Part shown: one piece after another, positions 27,686 through 36,887 of the stretch
Layout: each line of letters opens with the position of its first letter
Position numbering within the stretch: the first letter of the stretch is position 1
Assembly (NCBI GenBank): GCA_018402075.1
Contig: JAGYJP010000004.1
Coordinates: forward strand, 82,474 to 146,473
Direction of reading: 5' to 3'
Origin: Candidatus Nanopelagicales bacterium
GTDB lineage: Bacteria; Actinomycetota; Actinomycetes; S36-B12
DNA length: 64,000 bases
The notes under the pieces: model-generated
Databases searched by the model: none
Seen by the model: only the letters and a program-made list of their open reading frames with translations
What the model was told of the DNA's origin: nothing
Made by a program: the position numbers and the translations under genes

Positions 27686-28471
27686 ATGTCAGTGAGCTTG
27701 CCGCAGGTGATTGCCCACCGTGGTGCCAATGACACCGAGCCCGAGCATTCCATGGCCGCGTACCTGCGGGCCGTTGAGCAGGGAGTCAATGCGGTCGAAT
27801 GCGATGTTCGCCTCACCATGGATGGCACCCTGGTCTGCGTGCACGACCGTCGAATTAATCGCACCAGTTCCGGCCGCGGCACCGTGTCCAGTCAATTTCA
27901 CTCCGAACTAGACCTCAGTGACTTCAGTGGCAGCTTGGAAAACTGGATGGACTTTGAAGATCCCCGACCTGATGAAAGCCGTACCAGGCTGCTCACCCTA
28001 GAAACTCTTCTGACATTGGTTCTAGATGCATCACAAGAAATCGAGTTCGCCATTGAAACAAAACACCCGGTGCGCTACGGCAAGTATGTGGAACTTGAAC
28101 TCTTTGACGTGCTCAAGCGCTACGGCCTGGCCAACTCACCTCGTGTGCGCGTCATGAGTTTTAGCAGGCGAGCGGTACAACGCTTCAAAAAACTCTCACC
28201 CGATACCAATGTTGTTTTCCTCCAAAAAAGACTGGCGCGCAAGTATCGCGACGGAACACTTCCCGAAGGCGTTGCTATTTCCGGTATTGACATTGAATAC
28301 ATACGCACACACCCCGAATACGTTGACCTTGTGCACCGCAAGGGAGGCAAAGTGCACGTATGGACGGTTGATTCCATGTCAGATGTTGATCTGTGTGTGG
28401 AACTCGGGGTGGAAGCAATCATTTCCAACCGGCCGGGTGAGGTGCTCGCTCACCTGAAAGTCCTCAACTAA
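27686..28471 (+). CDS. Glycerophosphodiester phosphodiesterase (GDPD) family
   Basis: 261 residues from ATG 27686. VIAHRGANDTEPEHSMAAYL contains the catalytic His-Arg and the metal-binding Glu of GDPD enzymes, AVECDVRLTMDGTLVCVHD carries the Glu-Asp and catalytic His, and the C-terminus has VHVWTVDSMSDVDLCVELG and AIISNRPGEVL. No signal peptide is visible, so it probably hydrolyses glycerophosphodiesters in the cytoplasm, releasing glycerol-3-phosphate. An in-frame ATG at 27650 falls on the divergent HAD start (CATG) and is less likely. Confidence 0.9.
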   Translation: MSVSLPQVIAHRGANDTEPEHSMAAYLRAVEQGVNAVECDVRLTMDGTLVCVHDRRINRTSSGRGTVSSQFHSELDLSDFSGSLENWMDFEDPRPDESRTRLLTLETLLTLVLDASQEIEFAIETKHPVRYGKYVELELFDVLKRYGLANSPRVRVMSFSRRAVQRFKKLSPDTNVVFLQKRLARKYRDGTLPEGVAISGIDIEYIRTHPEYVDLVHRKGGKVHVWTVDSMSDVDLCVELGVEAIISNRPGEVLAHLKVLN

Positions 28472-28481
28472 TCCCAGCAGG

Positions 28482-28487
28482 TAAGTT
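28482..28487 (+). promoter_or_regulatory. Leaderless -10 box TAAGTT
   Basis: TANNNT hexamer with an 8-nt spacer before the ATG of the DUF5926 gene at 28496. The spacing is slightly long, so confidence is modest. Confidence 0.3.
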
Positions 28488-28495
28488 GTGCCACT

Positions 28496-29452
28496 ATGGC
28501 AAAGAAGAGAAACCTCGCACCCGTTTCCGTGATTGAGGGGGAAGTCCCTGTAGTCGGAATGCGCGAACCGTGCCCATGTGGCTCAGGGCGCCGCTACAAG
28601 GCATGCCACGGAAAGGAAGCAGCCAAAGCGGTCGCTGCACCCAATCGTCCGTTTCAGGGGTTCGTCAGTGAGTGCGACATTGTGGCCATGCGCGAACTCG
28701 TGCCATCTGCCACCGCAGAACTCACCCTGCGCAAGGGGATAGCCGATGGTCGTAAAGTCACCCTCGCAACCGTTCTCCCCATGGCTTATCCCGCACTTGT
28801 TCGCGCAAATGGCGACATTCTGCTCGGACTGCAAATCAACACTGGCAGCGGTGATGCATCACGCGATTTAGCCAATGCGTTGCAGCGCGCACTTGAGGCG
28901 CCCCATGGCGAACCGGTCGGCATTGACCGAGTGACCACAGATTCACCATCGGCCCAAGAATTTATTGATCCCTCGGTCAAACTCGATGTCGTTGTCTATG
29001 ACAACTTTGATTTCTGGGTGGAAAGTGGTGGCGAGGTCACGCAGGATGTTCAAGCATCCCTTGAGCGTGCCGGTGAATACGCCAACCCCACCAAAAAACT
29101 GACATCCATTGAAGCCGGTTACTGGACTCAAATGGGATCCAAAGAACACCTTCGCTGGATCATGTCCACACCCGAGAATGAATTGCTCAATGCACTTGCC
29201 CGGCTGCATGCGGCAGATGCAGATTCCATTGGTCCCGACACACGTCTTGTAGGAATGTTCCGTGCCCAAGGACTTGTTGTACCCGTGTGGGACGTACCAC
29301 TTGGCCGCGGCGCTGAGGCCATTGAAGAACCTGCCGCAACATTTGGTGTGCGACTGCAAGAGGCGCTCGCTGAGTCAAAGCCGCTGTCAGATGCGGAGCG
29401 GCGTGCCCGGTCGGGGCTTACGACTCGTCAGGTGACGTTGCGAGATTCTTAG
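28496..29452 (+). CDS. DUF5926 family protein with SEC-C metal-binding motif
   Basis: 318 residues. The N-terminal REPCPCGSGRRYKACHG is a SEC-C zinc-binding motif. Proteins of this family are sometimes misnamed SecA, but no helicase motifs exist. The rest is a conserved actinobacterial domain of unknown function (TLRKGIADGRKVTLATVLP; YWTQMGSKEHLRWIMS). Its 3' end overlaps the convergent channel-like gene by 35 bp. Confidence 0.8.
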   Translation: MAKKRNLAPVSVIEGEVPVVGMREPCPCGSGRRYKACHGKEAAKAVAAPNRPFQGFVSECDIVAMRELVPSATAELTLRKGIADGRKVTLATVLPMAYPALVRANGDILLGLQINTGSGDASRDLANALQRALEAPHGEPVGIDRVTTDSPSAQEFIDPSVKLDVVVYDNFDFWVESGGEVTQDVQASLERAGEYANPTKKLTSIEAGYWTQMGSKEHLRWIMSTPENELLNALARLHAADADSIGPDTRLVGMFRAQGLVVPVWDVPLGRGAEAIEEPAATFGVRLQEALAESKPLSDAERRARSGLTTRQVTLRDS

Positions 29453-30821
29453 GATTGAGCGGAGTGGAGCTGGGACTCGTAGAGTCGGGCGGAGTTGGGT
29501 TGCGACTCGTAGATGGATCGTTTTCTACTTGGGTCTTCAGAATTTCGACCGCGGACGCTGGGGCAATCACACCGGTTCCCTTATAGCGTGGGCCAGACCA
29601 CGGAGCAGGTACCGCGTCTAGGGCATTGCAGAGCTGATAAGCCGCAAATTCATAGCGCTTGCGCGAGATCGAGAACTGAATCCATGCGGTGTCAAGATCA
29701 ACCTCAATTGGATAACCAGCCTCTTTGAGCATTGCCGCTGCGGAGTTGAATTCCTCGCGGGTGAGTTCAATCCCTTTGCTTTGACCAGCGCTAATGAGCT
29801 CAATTGCTTTCTGCGAGAACCCGCGGGTGGAATCTGATGTCGCCGCCATCTCCACTGCAATGGTTCCTGGCCGGTAACCGGGCATTTTTTCCATTTCGCG
29901 TTCTGAAGGATTTGGTGAGCCAAAATACTTGCCAACGAATGGAATGCGATCACGTAATTTCTTTTTCACAAACATGTTGGCATAGAGGGTTTTAAAAGTT
30001 TCGGTTCCGTGAACCACTAATTCCGAGGCAGTTGCGCGTGGGAGTGATTTTGTCAGGGATAATTGAAGGGATGCGGCATCCATGATGCACAGGGTTGATA
30101 CAAGCCAGTGTCGGTACGGTGTTGCCGAGCGAATCTGAACGAGAACGGGATATGTCGTGTGGGTTAATCGAACATTGCCCATCCAGGTAATCCACACGCC
30201 AAACCTTTCGGTGGAGTCATTCAGTTGGTTGTTCAAGGCCAGGCGTGCCAAGTACTCAGGACCCCAGCTTGGCTCGCCGCCGGTCACGCTGAGCAGCGCG
30301 ACATTTACTTCTCGGTCTACATAAGCGCTGTAAATGGTGGGAAGGAAACCGATCAGAAGTGCAATAACAATAGGACCTGTTGCGGCTGCCATGAATTCCA
30401 AGGCAGTGGGCTCAGCAGCTTTGGCGTTAGCAAACCCCAACGTAAATAAACTCGAACCGGATTGGCGTAATGCTTGACCGAAATTCATGCCCGCGAGTCC
30501 ATAAATCCAGAGTGCGAAAGCGAAGAAGTACAACAGCAACCACACAATCAACTGACTGACAATGATCATGGGACCACTCCACGCCAGCACCGAATCTCGA
30601 CCTTCATAAGTCTTGCGTCGGTAGGCAATAAATCGATGGATTCCGGTCACTGAGCGGGAGACCACATTAGCAATGGTGGAAGACAGGGAACGAGGAACAA
30701 CAACGGTGCGAAGCAGGCTGACGGTGGTGACAATGAACAGAAAAATGCCAAGAAGTGTTGCGGCACTTCGGGAAAAGAGTTCAAGCACAAAGGTATTATC
30801 TATGGCATCCACATGACACAT
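29418..30821 (-). CDS. Channel-like membrane protein with degenerate selectivity filter
   Basis: About 467 residues from the ATG at 30821 (longer forms run into the divergent DUF4446 gene). Hydrophobic segments lie near residues 20-40, 90-110 and 150-170. Between the latter two, RQSGSSLFTLGFANAK sits where a two-TM K+ channel pore loop and filter would be, but reads TLGFA rather than TVGYG. A long cytoplasmic domain follows (SVTGGEPSWGPEYLARLAL), then a disordered Ser/Thr/Pro tail. I infer an ion-channel-like family member of unknown selectivity. It converges with DUF5926. Confidence 0.5.
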   Translation of the reverse strand: MCHVDAIDNTFVLELFSRSAATLLGIFLFIVTTVSLLRTVVVPRSLSSTIANVVSRSVTGIHRFIAYRRKTYEGRDSVLAWSGPMIIVSQLIVWLLLYFFAFALWIYGLAGMNFGQALRQSGSSLFTLGFANAKAAEPTALEFMAAATGPIVIALLIGFLPTIYSAYVDREVNVALLSVTGGEPSWGPEYLARLALNNQLNDSTERFGVWITWMGNVRLTHTTYPVLVQIRSATPYRHWLVSTLCIMDAASLQLSLTKSLPRATASELVVHGTETFKTLYANMFVKKKLRDRIPFVGKYFGSPNPSEREMEKMPGYRPGTIAVEMAATSDSTRGFSQKAIELISAGQSKGIELTREEFNSAAAMLKEAGYPIEVDLDTAWIQFSISRKRYEFAAYQLCNALDAVPAPWSGPRYKGTGVIAPASAVEILKTQVENDPSTSRNPTPPDSTSPSSTPLNPKNLATSPDES

Positions 30822-30844
30822 GGTGGCATGGTCTGCTCGGGCAC

Positions 30845-30850
30845 TACGCT
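30845..30850 (+). promoter_or_regulatory. Leaderless -10 box TACGCT
   Basis: TANNNT hexamer with a 7-nt spacer before the ATG at 30858. It supports the shorter start for the DUF4446 protein. Confidence 0.4.
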
Positions 30851-30857
30851 TCGACAT

Positions 30858-31349
30858 ATGGATCTTGATGCCCAAACCGCCACGATTGTGGCTCTCGTGG
30901 GCATTGTTGTTGGTGCCATAGGCATTGTTATTGGTGTGATTGCTCTTGCCAAACTCTCTCGGTTGCATCGTTCTTATGCGCTGCTGGAAGTTGCCGAAGG
31001 CCGCGATTCATTCCTTGATGTACTCGCCCGCACCCGTGAGGAGTTCGCTGAACTTTCCGACGATGTGAAGGGTTTGGACTATTCCGTGGGACAGGTCACT
31101 CGCGGCCTGTCCATTGCTTTGCGTCATGTTGCCGTGGTTCGCTACGACGCCCTTGACAACATGGGTGGCCGCTACTCCTTCTCGGCAGCACTTGTGGACG
31201 ATTTCGGCGACGGCTTGATCATCACGAGTTTTCATGGGCGTTCCGAGACCCGCTCCTACCTCAAATCAATTGTGGGCGGCGTGTCTGAGATCGATCTGTC
31301 ACCGGAAGAAAAAGAAGCGGTCACCATTGCGCTGCGAGGCGGGAAGTAA
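30858..31349 (+). CDS. DUF4446 family membrane-anchored protein
   Basis: 163 residues from the ATG at 30858. One N-terminal membrane helix (IVALVGIVVGAIGIVIGVIA) is followed by a helical stretch and a beta-rich domain with VRYDALDNMGGRYSFSAAL and GLIITSFHGRSETRSY, the hallmarks of DUF4446, a conserved Gram-positive protein of unknown role. An upstream in-frame start at 30813 would overlap the divergent gene. A TACGCT box supports the shorter form. Confidence 0.82.
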   Translation: MDLDAQTATIVALVGIVVGAIGIVIGVIALAKLSRLHRSYALLEVAEGRDSFLDVLARTREEFAELSDDVKGLDYSVGQVTRGLSIALRHVAVVRYDALDNMGGRYSFSAALVDDFGDGLIITSFHGRSETRSYLKSIVGGVSEIDLSPEEKEAVTIALRGGK

Positions 31350-31542
31350 TTCCCTCTAGTTTTGCTTTTGCTAGGTAAAGTTCAGCAAAAAGTTAGCCTT
31401 ATCAGTCCAACTATTGATGCGATGAAGTGTGATAGACCCTGACTCGTGAACATCTCGAGAGGGTATGTGCGTGAAGTACTTTCGCTGAGGTCGGGTAATT
31501 AGCCGTGATGACAGAGATTGTTCCTGGCACGTGTCATGGGAT
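31350..31542. other. Intergenic stretch without a supported gene
   Basis: About 190 bp between the DUF4446 stop and the orphan RHH gene stop. An inverted repeat TTTTGCT/AGCAAAA with an 11-nt loop near 31368-31392 could be a weak terminator. No coding frame with family signal is visible. Confidence 0.3.
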
Positions 31543-31893
31543 TCAACCAGCCTTACGCAGATAAGACTCCAAAGCTTCACGAGCAAGTGCAGAGACAGTT
31601 GTCCCTTGCTTAGCTGCCTCACGTTGAGCTTTTTCTCTCACATCTTGGCTGACTCGAAATGACACTTGTGGGGATTCCTCTGACTGTCCGGTCAGGGAGG
31701 GGCGTCCAGCGCGGCGGGGAAAAAGTACATCCACGCTTGAGTAATCAACTTCAGAGTTCTCAAATTCCTCCGCTATGGCACGAGCGTCGGCCTGCGTGAT
31801 GTGTGAACCGGATTTCAACTTCCATGTTTTGTGTTTCCCAGATTTGTTCACTTCAATCCTTCCCCAAGAAAACCAGTCTCGTGTTCCTGCCAT
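31543..31893 (-). CDS. Ribbon-helix-helix protein (antitoxin- or repressor-like), orphan
   Basis: 116 residues from ATG 31893 (another ATG at 31902). The C-terminal 45 residues form a CopG/Arc ribbon-helix-helix domain: VSFRVSQDVREKAQREAAKQ then TTVSALAREALESYLRKAG. The N-terminal part (SGSHITQADARAIAEEFENS) is not recognised but precedes a basic linker RRAGRPSLTG. RHH proteins of this shape are often antitoxins, but no toxin gene is visible on either side, so it may be an orphan repressor. Confidence 0.65.
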   Translation of the reverse strand: MAGTRDWFSWGRIEVNKSGKHKTWKLKSGSHITQADARAIAEEFENSEVDYSSVDVLFPRRAGRPSLTGQSEESPQVSFRVSQDVREKAQREAAKQGTTVSALAREALESYLRKAG

Positions 31894-32105
31894 GAGCGTC
31901 ATTCAGTGTTATGACAGCTACAGGAAGTGCCAGGACTTCAAGGACTCTCTTTCTGCCAACTCGATGTTTGCGGGCTGGCTGGGTATGTTCCACCTTCATC
32001 ACATAATATTGTCTGACAATATTTCCTCAATCAATGGGTCTTTTTAGGGTGTGGAATCTAGTTCTGTCCACAGTGGTTGGATAGGTACCAAAGGAAGAGG
32101 TGTGT

Positions 32106-33092
32106 GTGCGCGTTCTTGTCACCGGCGGTGCCGGGTTTATTGGTAGCCACTTTGTGCGTGAATTACTCGCTGGGTCCTATCCAGGTCTCGGAGTCATCGA
32201 GGGTGTGACGGTCTACGACAAACTCACCTACGCGGGCAACCTTGAAAACCTTGTTTCTGTCTCTGGCGATCCCCGCTACACATTTGTGCAGGGTGATATT
32301 TGCGATGGAGACCTACTGGATCAGGTGCTCCCCGGCCACGACCTCGTGGTGAACTTCGCTGCCGAGACACATGTGGATCGCTCAATTCACGGCCCCCAGG
32401 ATTTTGTGGTCACAAATGTTGTTGGTACGCAAACGGTACTTGATGCGTGCTTGCGCAACAACATTCCGCGCGTGGTGCACATTGGCACCGACGAAGTGTA
32501 TGGATCCATTGATGAAGGATCCTGGACAGAAAACGAACCACTGTTGCCCAACTCGCCGTACTCGGCAGCGAAAGCGGCCGCTGAATTACTGGTGCGCTCC
32601 TACTTTGTTACCTACGGATTAAACGTGTCCTCGACCCGGTGCTCGAATAATTACGGCCCCTATCAATTCCCAGAGAAAGTCATTCCCCTCTTCGTCACGA
32701 ACCTCATTGACGGCAAGAAAGTTCCGCTTTATGGCGACGGGCTCAATGTCCGCGATTGGCTGCATGTGGATGATCACTGTCGCGGCATTGCACTGGTAGC
32801 CGAAAAAGGTGAAGCGGGCCAGGCCTACAACATTGGTGGTGGCCTGGAACTCAATAACAAGGAATTAACCGAGCAGGTGCTCGCGGCCATGGGTGCGGAT
32901 TGGTCCATGGTCCAACCGGTTGAAGACCGAAAAGGACATGATCGCCGTTACTCGGTTAATGACTCCAAGTTGCGCGCCATGGGATACGCGCCACAACACA
33001 AATTCGCCGATGGACTTACCGAAACCATTCAGTGGTACAAGGACAATGAAGCTTGGTGGCGGCCGTTGCAGGCAAAGGCTGCGATCAAGTAA
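32106..33092 (+). CDS. rmlB: dTDP-glucose 4,6-dehydratase
   Basis: 328 residues from GTG 32106, placed 5 nt after an AGGAAGAGG ribosome-binding site (a GTG at 32100 is alternative). VLVTGGAGFIGSHFVREL is the NAD-binding motif, VVNFAAETHVDRSIH is diagnostic of RmlB, the catalytic YSAAKAAAELLVRSY (Tyr-x3-Lys) follows GTDEVYG, and YNIGGGLELNNKELTE lies near the end. It converts dTDP-glucose to dTDP-4-keto-6-deoxyglucose. rmlD follows 22 bp later, forming a rhamnose-precursor operon; rmlA is at 60 kb and rmlC is not in the window. Confidence 0.95.
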   Translation: MRVLVTGGAGFIGSHFVRELLAGSYPGLGVIEGVTVYDKLTYAGNLENLVSVSGDPRYTFVQGDICDGDLLDQVLPGHDLVVNFAAETHVDRSIHGPQDFVVTNVVGTQTVLDACLRNNIPRVVHIGTDEVYGSIDEGSWTENEPLLPNSPYSAAKAAAELLVRSYFVTYGLNVSSTRCSNNYGPYQFPEKVIPLFVTNLIDGKKVPLYGDGLNVRDWLHVDDHCRGIALVAEKGEAGQAYNIGGGLELNNKELTEQVLAAMGADWSMVQPVEDRKGHDRRYSVNDSKLRAMGYAPQHKFADGLTETIQWYKDNEAWWRPLQAKAAIK

Positions 33093-33114
33093 ACGCTATG
33101 GTGAGTAATCATTC

Positions 33115-33981
33115 ATGAAAGTTCTTGTCACCGGCAGCAATGGGCAACTGGGTTCCGAACTGGTCAGCCGCTACGCGGATCGGCCAATGGACACCGTATT
33201 TGTGGGCGATTTACCTGACCTCGACATCACCTCACTCGAATCAGTTGCCGCGCTCTTTGACGAAATAACCCCCGATGTCGTGATTAACTGCGCCGCGTGG
33301 ACCGCGGTCGATGCCGCCGAAGAAAATGAACGCGGTGCTTACGCGGTAAATGCCGAAGGTCCTGCGGTACTTGCGGCGCAATGCGCCCGAGTCGGTGCCC
33401 GTCTGGTGCATATTTCTACCGATTATGTGTTTGCAGGAGATGCCACCGAGCCTTACCAAGAAAATGATCACGCTGAGCCGGTCACGGCTTATGGTCGCAC
33501 CAAACTTGCGGGCGAAAAATATGTACAGGAAATCCTTCCCGATAATCACCTGATTGTTCGCACAGCGTGGCTTTACGGAGTGAACGGCCAGAACTTTGTG
33601 AAGACAATCATTGCTGCACTCGAACAGCGCGATGTCTTAACCGTGGTGACCGATCAGGTGGGCCAACCCACATACGCCGGCGATTTAGCAGATGCAATCG
33701 TCGATTTGATTGACATACCCGGAGCGCGGGGAATTTTCCACGCCACCAATAGTGGAGTAGCATCTTGGTTCGAATTCGCCCGACAGATTGTGGCGGAAAT
33801 TGGTGGAGATCCCGAACGAATCCTGCCCACGGATTCATCTAGCTTTGTGCGCTTAGCGCCACGGCCGCCCTATTCCGTATTGGGTCACGGGCGTTGGGCT
33901 GAAATTGGAATGCAACCAATGCGCGACTGGCGAAGTGCATTACATGAAGCAATGCCCAAAATTACTTCAGCAATCGATTAA
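33115..33981 (+). CDS. rmlD: dTDP-4-dehydrorhamnose reductase
   Basis: 288 residues. VLVTGSNGQLGSELVSRY binds the nucleotide, VINCAAWTAVDAAEENE is the RmlD hallmark, HISTDYVFAGDATEPYQEND and the catalytic YGRTKLAGEKYV follow, and the C-terminal segment VRLAPRPPYSVLGHG is typical. It makes dTDP-L-rhamnose, the donor for cell-wall linker and surface rhamnans in many actinobacteria. It is downstream of rmlB and its 3' end overlaps the convergent MazF-like toxin gene by 20 bp. Confidence 0.95.
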   Translation: MKVLVTGSNGQLGSELVSRYADRPMDTVFVGDLPDLDITSLESVAALFDEITPDVVINCAAWTAVDAAEENERGAYAVNAEGPAVLAAQCARVGARLVHISTDYVFAGDATEPYQENDHAEPVTAYGRTKLAGEKYVQEILPDNHLIVRTAWLYGVNGQNFVKTIIAALEQRDVLTVVTDQVGQPTYAGDLADAIVDLIDIPGARGIFHATNSGVASWFEFARQIVAEIGGDPERILPTDSSSFVRLAPRPPYSVLGHGRWAEIGMQPMRDWRSALHEAMPKITSAID

Positions 33982-34288
33982 TCCACGCCTGCACGTTGTC
34001 CATGGTTTCCTGATTTGCCTCACCAATTTTTCTGATAAGCCTCTCTTGGGAGATCGCCTTTAACTGTTCCGTCATGGCATAGGTATCTTTGTTGAGAGTT
34101 GTATAGCCCTCTATAAAAACATGGTTCAACCAATTTCTGTTTCGCGTTGTACAGGGTATGACTAATGTCATGGTATCAACGAGCTCCGCGAAGTAATCAC
34201 TTGAAACTATGAGTGCCGGCCGGATTCCACGCTTTTCGCGGCCTATCCCCTTTCCAAGGTCAACCCACCAAAGTTCACCGGTCTTCAT
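33962..34288 (-). CDS. MazF/PemK-family endoribonuclease toxin
   Basis: About 108 residues from ATG 34288. The MazF fold is clear: MKTGELWWVDLGKGIGREKR then GIRPALIVSSDYF (conserved Arg-Pro-x-Leu-Val), VIPCTTRNRNW, and a C-terminal AMTEQLKAISQERLIRKIGE. These toxins cut single-stranded mRNA at short motifs and are inhibited by the paired antitoxin. The start overlaps the antitoxin stop by 14 bp, antitoxin first, the usual type II order. Confidence 0.88.
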   Translation of the reverse strand: MKTGELWWVDLGKGIGREKRGIRPALIVSSDYFAELVDTMTLVIPCTTRNRNWLNHVFIEGYTTLNKDTYAMTEQLKAISQERLIRKIGEANQETMDNVQAWINRLLK

Positions 34289-34553
34289 TTTTCCCAAATC
34301 GCTTGGCAAGTTCGGGGTCGCGCTCTAAAAGTGCGTTCCATTCCTCGTCCCATTCGCCGGCATACTCTTCAAGACCGTCGGCGATAACGGAGTCCCACTC
34401 GAATACCTCTGCGTGGTATTCCTTCATGACTTCGGGGGGAGTCTCCTTGATTCGCCTTTTCGCTTCAGCCAGAATCTTTCGCTCTAAGTGTTCCTGGAGT
34501 AGGGATTCGATCAGACTGCCGGCCGTTTTCCCCTCAGCGCGGGCAACCTCCAT
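34275..34553 (-). CDS. Antitoxin of the MazF-like pair, N-terminus apparently truncated
   Basis: 92 residues from the only in-frame ATG. The start MEVARAEGKTAGSLIESLL reads as a ribbon-helix-helix helix pair, but the N-terminal beta strand is absent. Just upstream, ISFPRK is readable in another frame and would join to SALRDQLMEV if one A were added to the five-A run (plus-strand TTTTT at 34576-34580). So a 1-bp indel or a true truncation is likely. The acidic C-terminus (YHAEVFEWDSVIADGLEEYA) fits a MazE-like toxin-binding tail. Confidence 0.65.
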   Translation of the reverse strand: MEVARAEGKTAGSLIESLLQEHLERKILAEAKRRIKETPPEVMKEYHAEVFEWDSVIADGLEEYAGEWDEEWNALLERDPELAKRFGKNEDR

Positions 34554-34596
34554 GAGTTGATCGCGCAGGGCGGATTTTTACGGGGGAAAGAGATCC

Positions 34597-35451
34597 TTAA
34601 AGGGGAATGGAATTCAAGATCTGAGCTACCCCGATACCGGGTTCAGGTGCGGTCATCAGGTTGGCATGCGTCGCAACTTTGGATGGTGCACTGCCCATGG
34701 CCACACCTAGACCCGCCCAATCGAGCATCTCCACGTCATTCCAACTATCACCAATGGCAATCGTCTTAGTGGGATCAACATTGCGACGGGCGCACAGCTC
34801 CTTCAACATATTGGCTTTATTGGTGCCAAAGGGGCCAACATCCATCCAGGCGACATCGTCAATACCAAATACCACCGAGTGAAAACCAAGTGATTGGGCA
34901 ACTTCGGCAAAGTTAATTGTTCGGTGGCTTCCATTGCGAACCACCAATCGGACAACCGGTTCCTTGGTCAAGTCTTCGATGGGGACCTGGCGAATACTGA
35001 GTCCGAGGGGCCCGGTGTCAAAGAGGTGTGTGGTGAGGAATTCACCGTGCAGGTCCTCGACCGCGAAGACAGCATCAGGGATAAGTTCCATTAACTTATT
35101 GAGTGCATCGGTGGGATCGAAAGTTATAGCTTCAATTGTTTTGCGCGTTTCCACGAGAGAAAGTACACAACCATTGCTGGTGACAACGAGATCTTCAACG
35201 CCAACCGCGCGAGCAATGGGGAAGGTGGTGCTGCTGGATCGACCTGTGGCCAGCGTGACCCTAATACCCGCTTCCTGAACGCGCTCAATGGCGTCAACAA
35301 CAACTCCGGGCACTCTGCCGGTGTGTTCCACAAGAGTGTCGTCAATATCGAGGGCAATAAGTTCAGGGTGCCAGTCAATGGGAAGCGGTTCACCGAGTTG
35401 GTGAACGGGGACAGGTGATTCGGAACGACGGTCGGGGATAGTGAATGTCAT
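34597..35451 (-). CDS. Cof-type HAD phosphatase
   Basis: 284 residues. Motif [16 protein letters not shown], motif [15 protein letters not shown], and motif [21 protein letters not shown] with [11 protein letters not shown] mark the Cof/YbiV class of HAD sugar-phosphate phosphatases with a C2 cap. Substrate unknown. It overlaps the serS stop by 4 bp, so it follows serS in one operon. Confidence 0.85.
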   Translation of the reverse strand: MTFTIPDRRSESPVPVHQLGEPLPIDWHPELIALDIDDTLVEHTGRVPGVVVDAIERVQEAGIRVTLATGRSSSTTFPIARAVGVEDLVVTSNGCVLSLVETRKTIEAITFDPTDALNKLMELIPDAVFAVEDLHGEFLTTHLFDTGPLGLSIRQVPIEDLTKEPVVRLVVRNGSHRTINFAEVAQSLGFHSVVFGIDDVAWMDVGPFGTNKANMLKELCARRNVDPTKTIAIGDSWNDVEMLDWAGLGVAMGSAPSKVATHANLMTAPEPGIGVAQILNSIPL

Positions 35452-36761
35452 GAAGCACCCGGAGCCGTGAACTGAGTTGATCCGCCCAAATAAGGGCGCA
35501 GTGCTGCAGGGATGTTCACACTGCCGTCAGCATTCTGGTGATTTTCCAGGATCGCCACGATTATGCGCGGCATGGCACACAGAGTGCCGTTTAATGTTGC
35601 TAAAGGTTTGGTGCCGGAGTCATCGCGCATGCGAATCTTGAGCCGGCGAGCTTGGAACTCGGTGGTATTGGAAGTTGACGTCACTTCACGGAACTTACCT
35701 TGTGTGGGAATCCACGCCTCGATATCAAACTTGCGTGCCGCACTCGAACCAAGATCACCCGTGGCGACATCAATGACCCGGTACGGAATCTCGAGGGCAT
35801 CAATAAAATCTTTCTCCCACTGCAGGAGACGCTCATGTTCTGCTTCAGCATCAGCAGGATCGCAGTACACAAACATTTCCACCTTGTCGAACTGATGCAC
35901 CCGAATAATCCCGGTGGTGTCACGGCCAGAGGCCCCCGCTTCACGACGGAAACAACTTGACCACCCAGCGTAACGCAATGGCAGATCCTGAGCAGGAATG
36001 ATTTCATCTGAGTGGTAGGCAGCAAGAGGAACTTCACTGGTGCCCACCAGATACATGTCATCTGATTCAATGCGATATACGTTCTCAGCGGCCTGACCGA
36101 GGAACCCGGTTCCTTCCATGGCTTGCGGCAGAACAAGTGCAGGTGTGATCATGGGAGTAAAACCATTGGCTTGTGCCTGTGACATGGCGAGGTTGAGGAG
36201 TGCGAACTCGAGCATGGCGCCCTGACCGGTCAGAAAGAAAAAACGAGACCCAGAAACTTTGGCACCGCGCTCGGTGTCAATTGCTTTGATTCCCTGGCCA
36301 ATTATCAGGTGATCTTTGGGTTCAAATCCTTCGGCGGCGAAGTCACGTGGGGTTCCGACCTCTTCACGAACAACAAAGTCATCTTCACCGCCAACGGGGC
36401 AACGCAAGTCCACCAGATTGGACACCTGCAACCAGAGGTTATCGACCTCTTGGGCTTGGGTATCGGCCTTTTGCTCGGCGGCCTTGACCGTAGCGGCCAG
36501 AGCGGTTGCTTTCTCCATCAGTTGATCAACCTGCTGCTGAAGTTCCGGGCTGGGGTTCTTTTTCAATTGTCCCTGCAGCGGACCAATTTCCTTGCTCAAA
36601 ATCTTCTGGGAATTGCGCAGGTCATCGAAAAATTGTTGATCTTGTCGGGCGGCGATATCCGCGGCAACCAGTTGATCGACGAGTGTGGGGTCTTCGCCGC
36701 GACGGCGCTGGGATTCACGAATGACCTCGGGGTCGTTACGAAGGATGTGGGGGTCAATCAC
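35448..36761 (-). CDS. serS: Seryl-tRNA synthetase
   Basis: 437 residues, class II synthetase. The N-terminal coiled-coil tRNA-binding arm spans about 30-105. Motif 2 is [20 protein letters not shown] with FDKVEMFVY, and motif 3 is [32 protein letters not shown] contributes to the serine site. It charges tRNA-Ser, and two tRNA-Ser genes lie in this window. GTG start lies 6 nt after TAGGTT, consistent with a leaderless mRNA. It heads an operon with the HAD phosphatase. Confidence 0.96.
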   Translation of the reverse strand: MIDPHILRNDPEVIRESQRRRGEDPTLVDQLVAADIAARQDQQFFDDLRNSQKILSKEIGPLQGQLKKNPSPELQQQVDQLMEKATALAATVKAAEQKADTQAQEVDNLWLQVSNLVDLRCPVGGEDDFVVREEVGTPRDFAAEGFEPKDHLIIGQGIKAIDTERGAKVSGSRFFFLTGQGAMLEFALLNLAMSQAQANGFTPMITPALVLPQAMEGTGFLGQAAENVYRIESDDMYLVGTSEVPLAAYHSDEIIPAQDLPLRYAGWSSCFRREAGASGRDTTGIIRVHQFDKVEMFVYCDPADAEAEHERLLQWEKDFIDALEIPYRVIDVATGDLGSSAARKFDIEAWIPTQGKFREVTSTSNTTEFQARRLKIRMRDDSGTKPLATLNGTLCAMPRIIVAILENHQNADGSVNIPAALRPYLGGSTQFTAPGAS

Positions 36762-36767
36762 CCCCTA

Positions 36768-36773
36768 AACCTA
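36768..36773 (-). promoter_or_regulatory. Leaderless -10 box TAGGTT of serS
   Basis: TANNNT hexamer, 6-nt spacer (TAGGGG), then the serS GTG. A purine-rich stretch touches the start codon but is too close to act as a ribosome-binding site. Confidence 0.4.
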
Positions 36774-36887
36774 CCGTGACAGCCCCTTAGGGAATCCGGG
36801 CTGGCGCTGGAACATCTTCATGTGGCATTATTTCTCCACTTTGCCTCGGCGACCGGTCCGGAGGCATCCTGTGTGAGAGGACCTTCA

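Noticed and set aside
28496..29452. SecA-like assignment for the DUF5926 protein
   Set aside because: Only the SEC-C zinc motif is shared; no ATPase motifs are present.
31371..31622. 83-codon frame beside the RHH gene as a toxin partner
   Set aside because: It overlaps the RHH coding region in another frame and has no toxin features.
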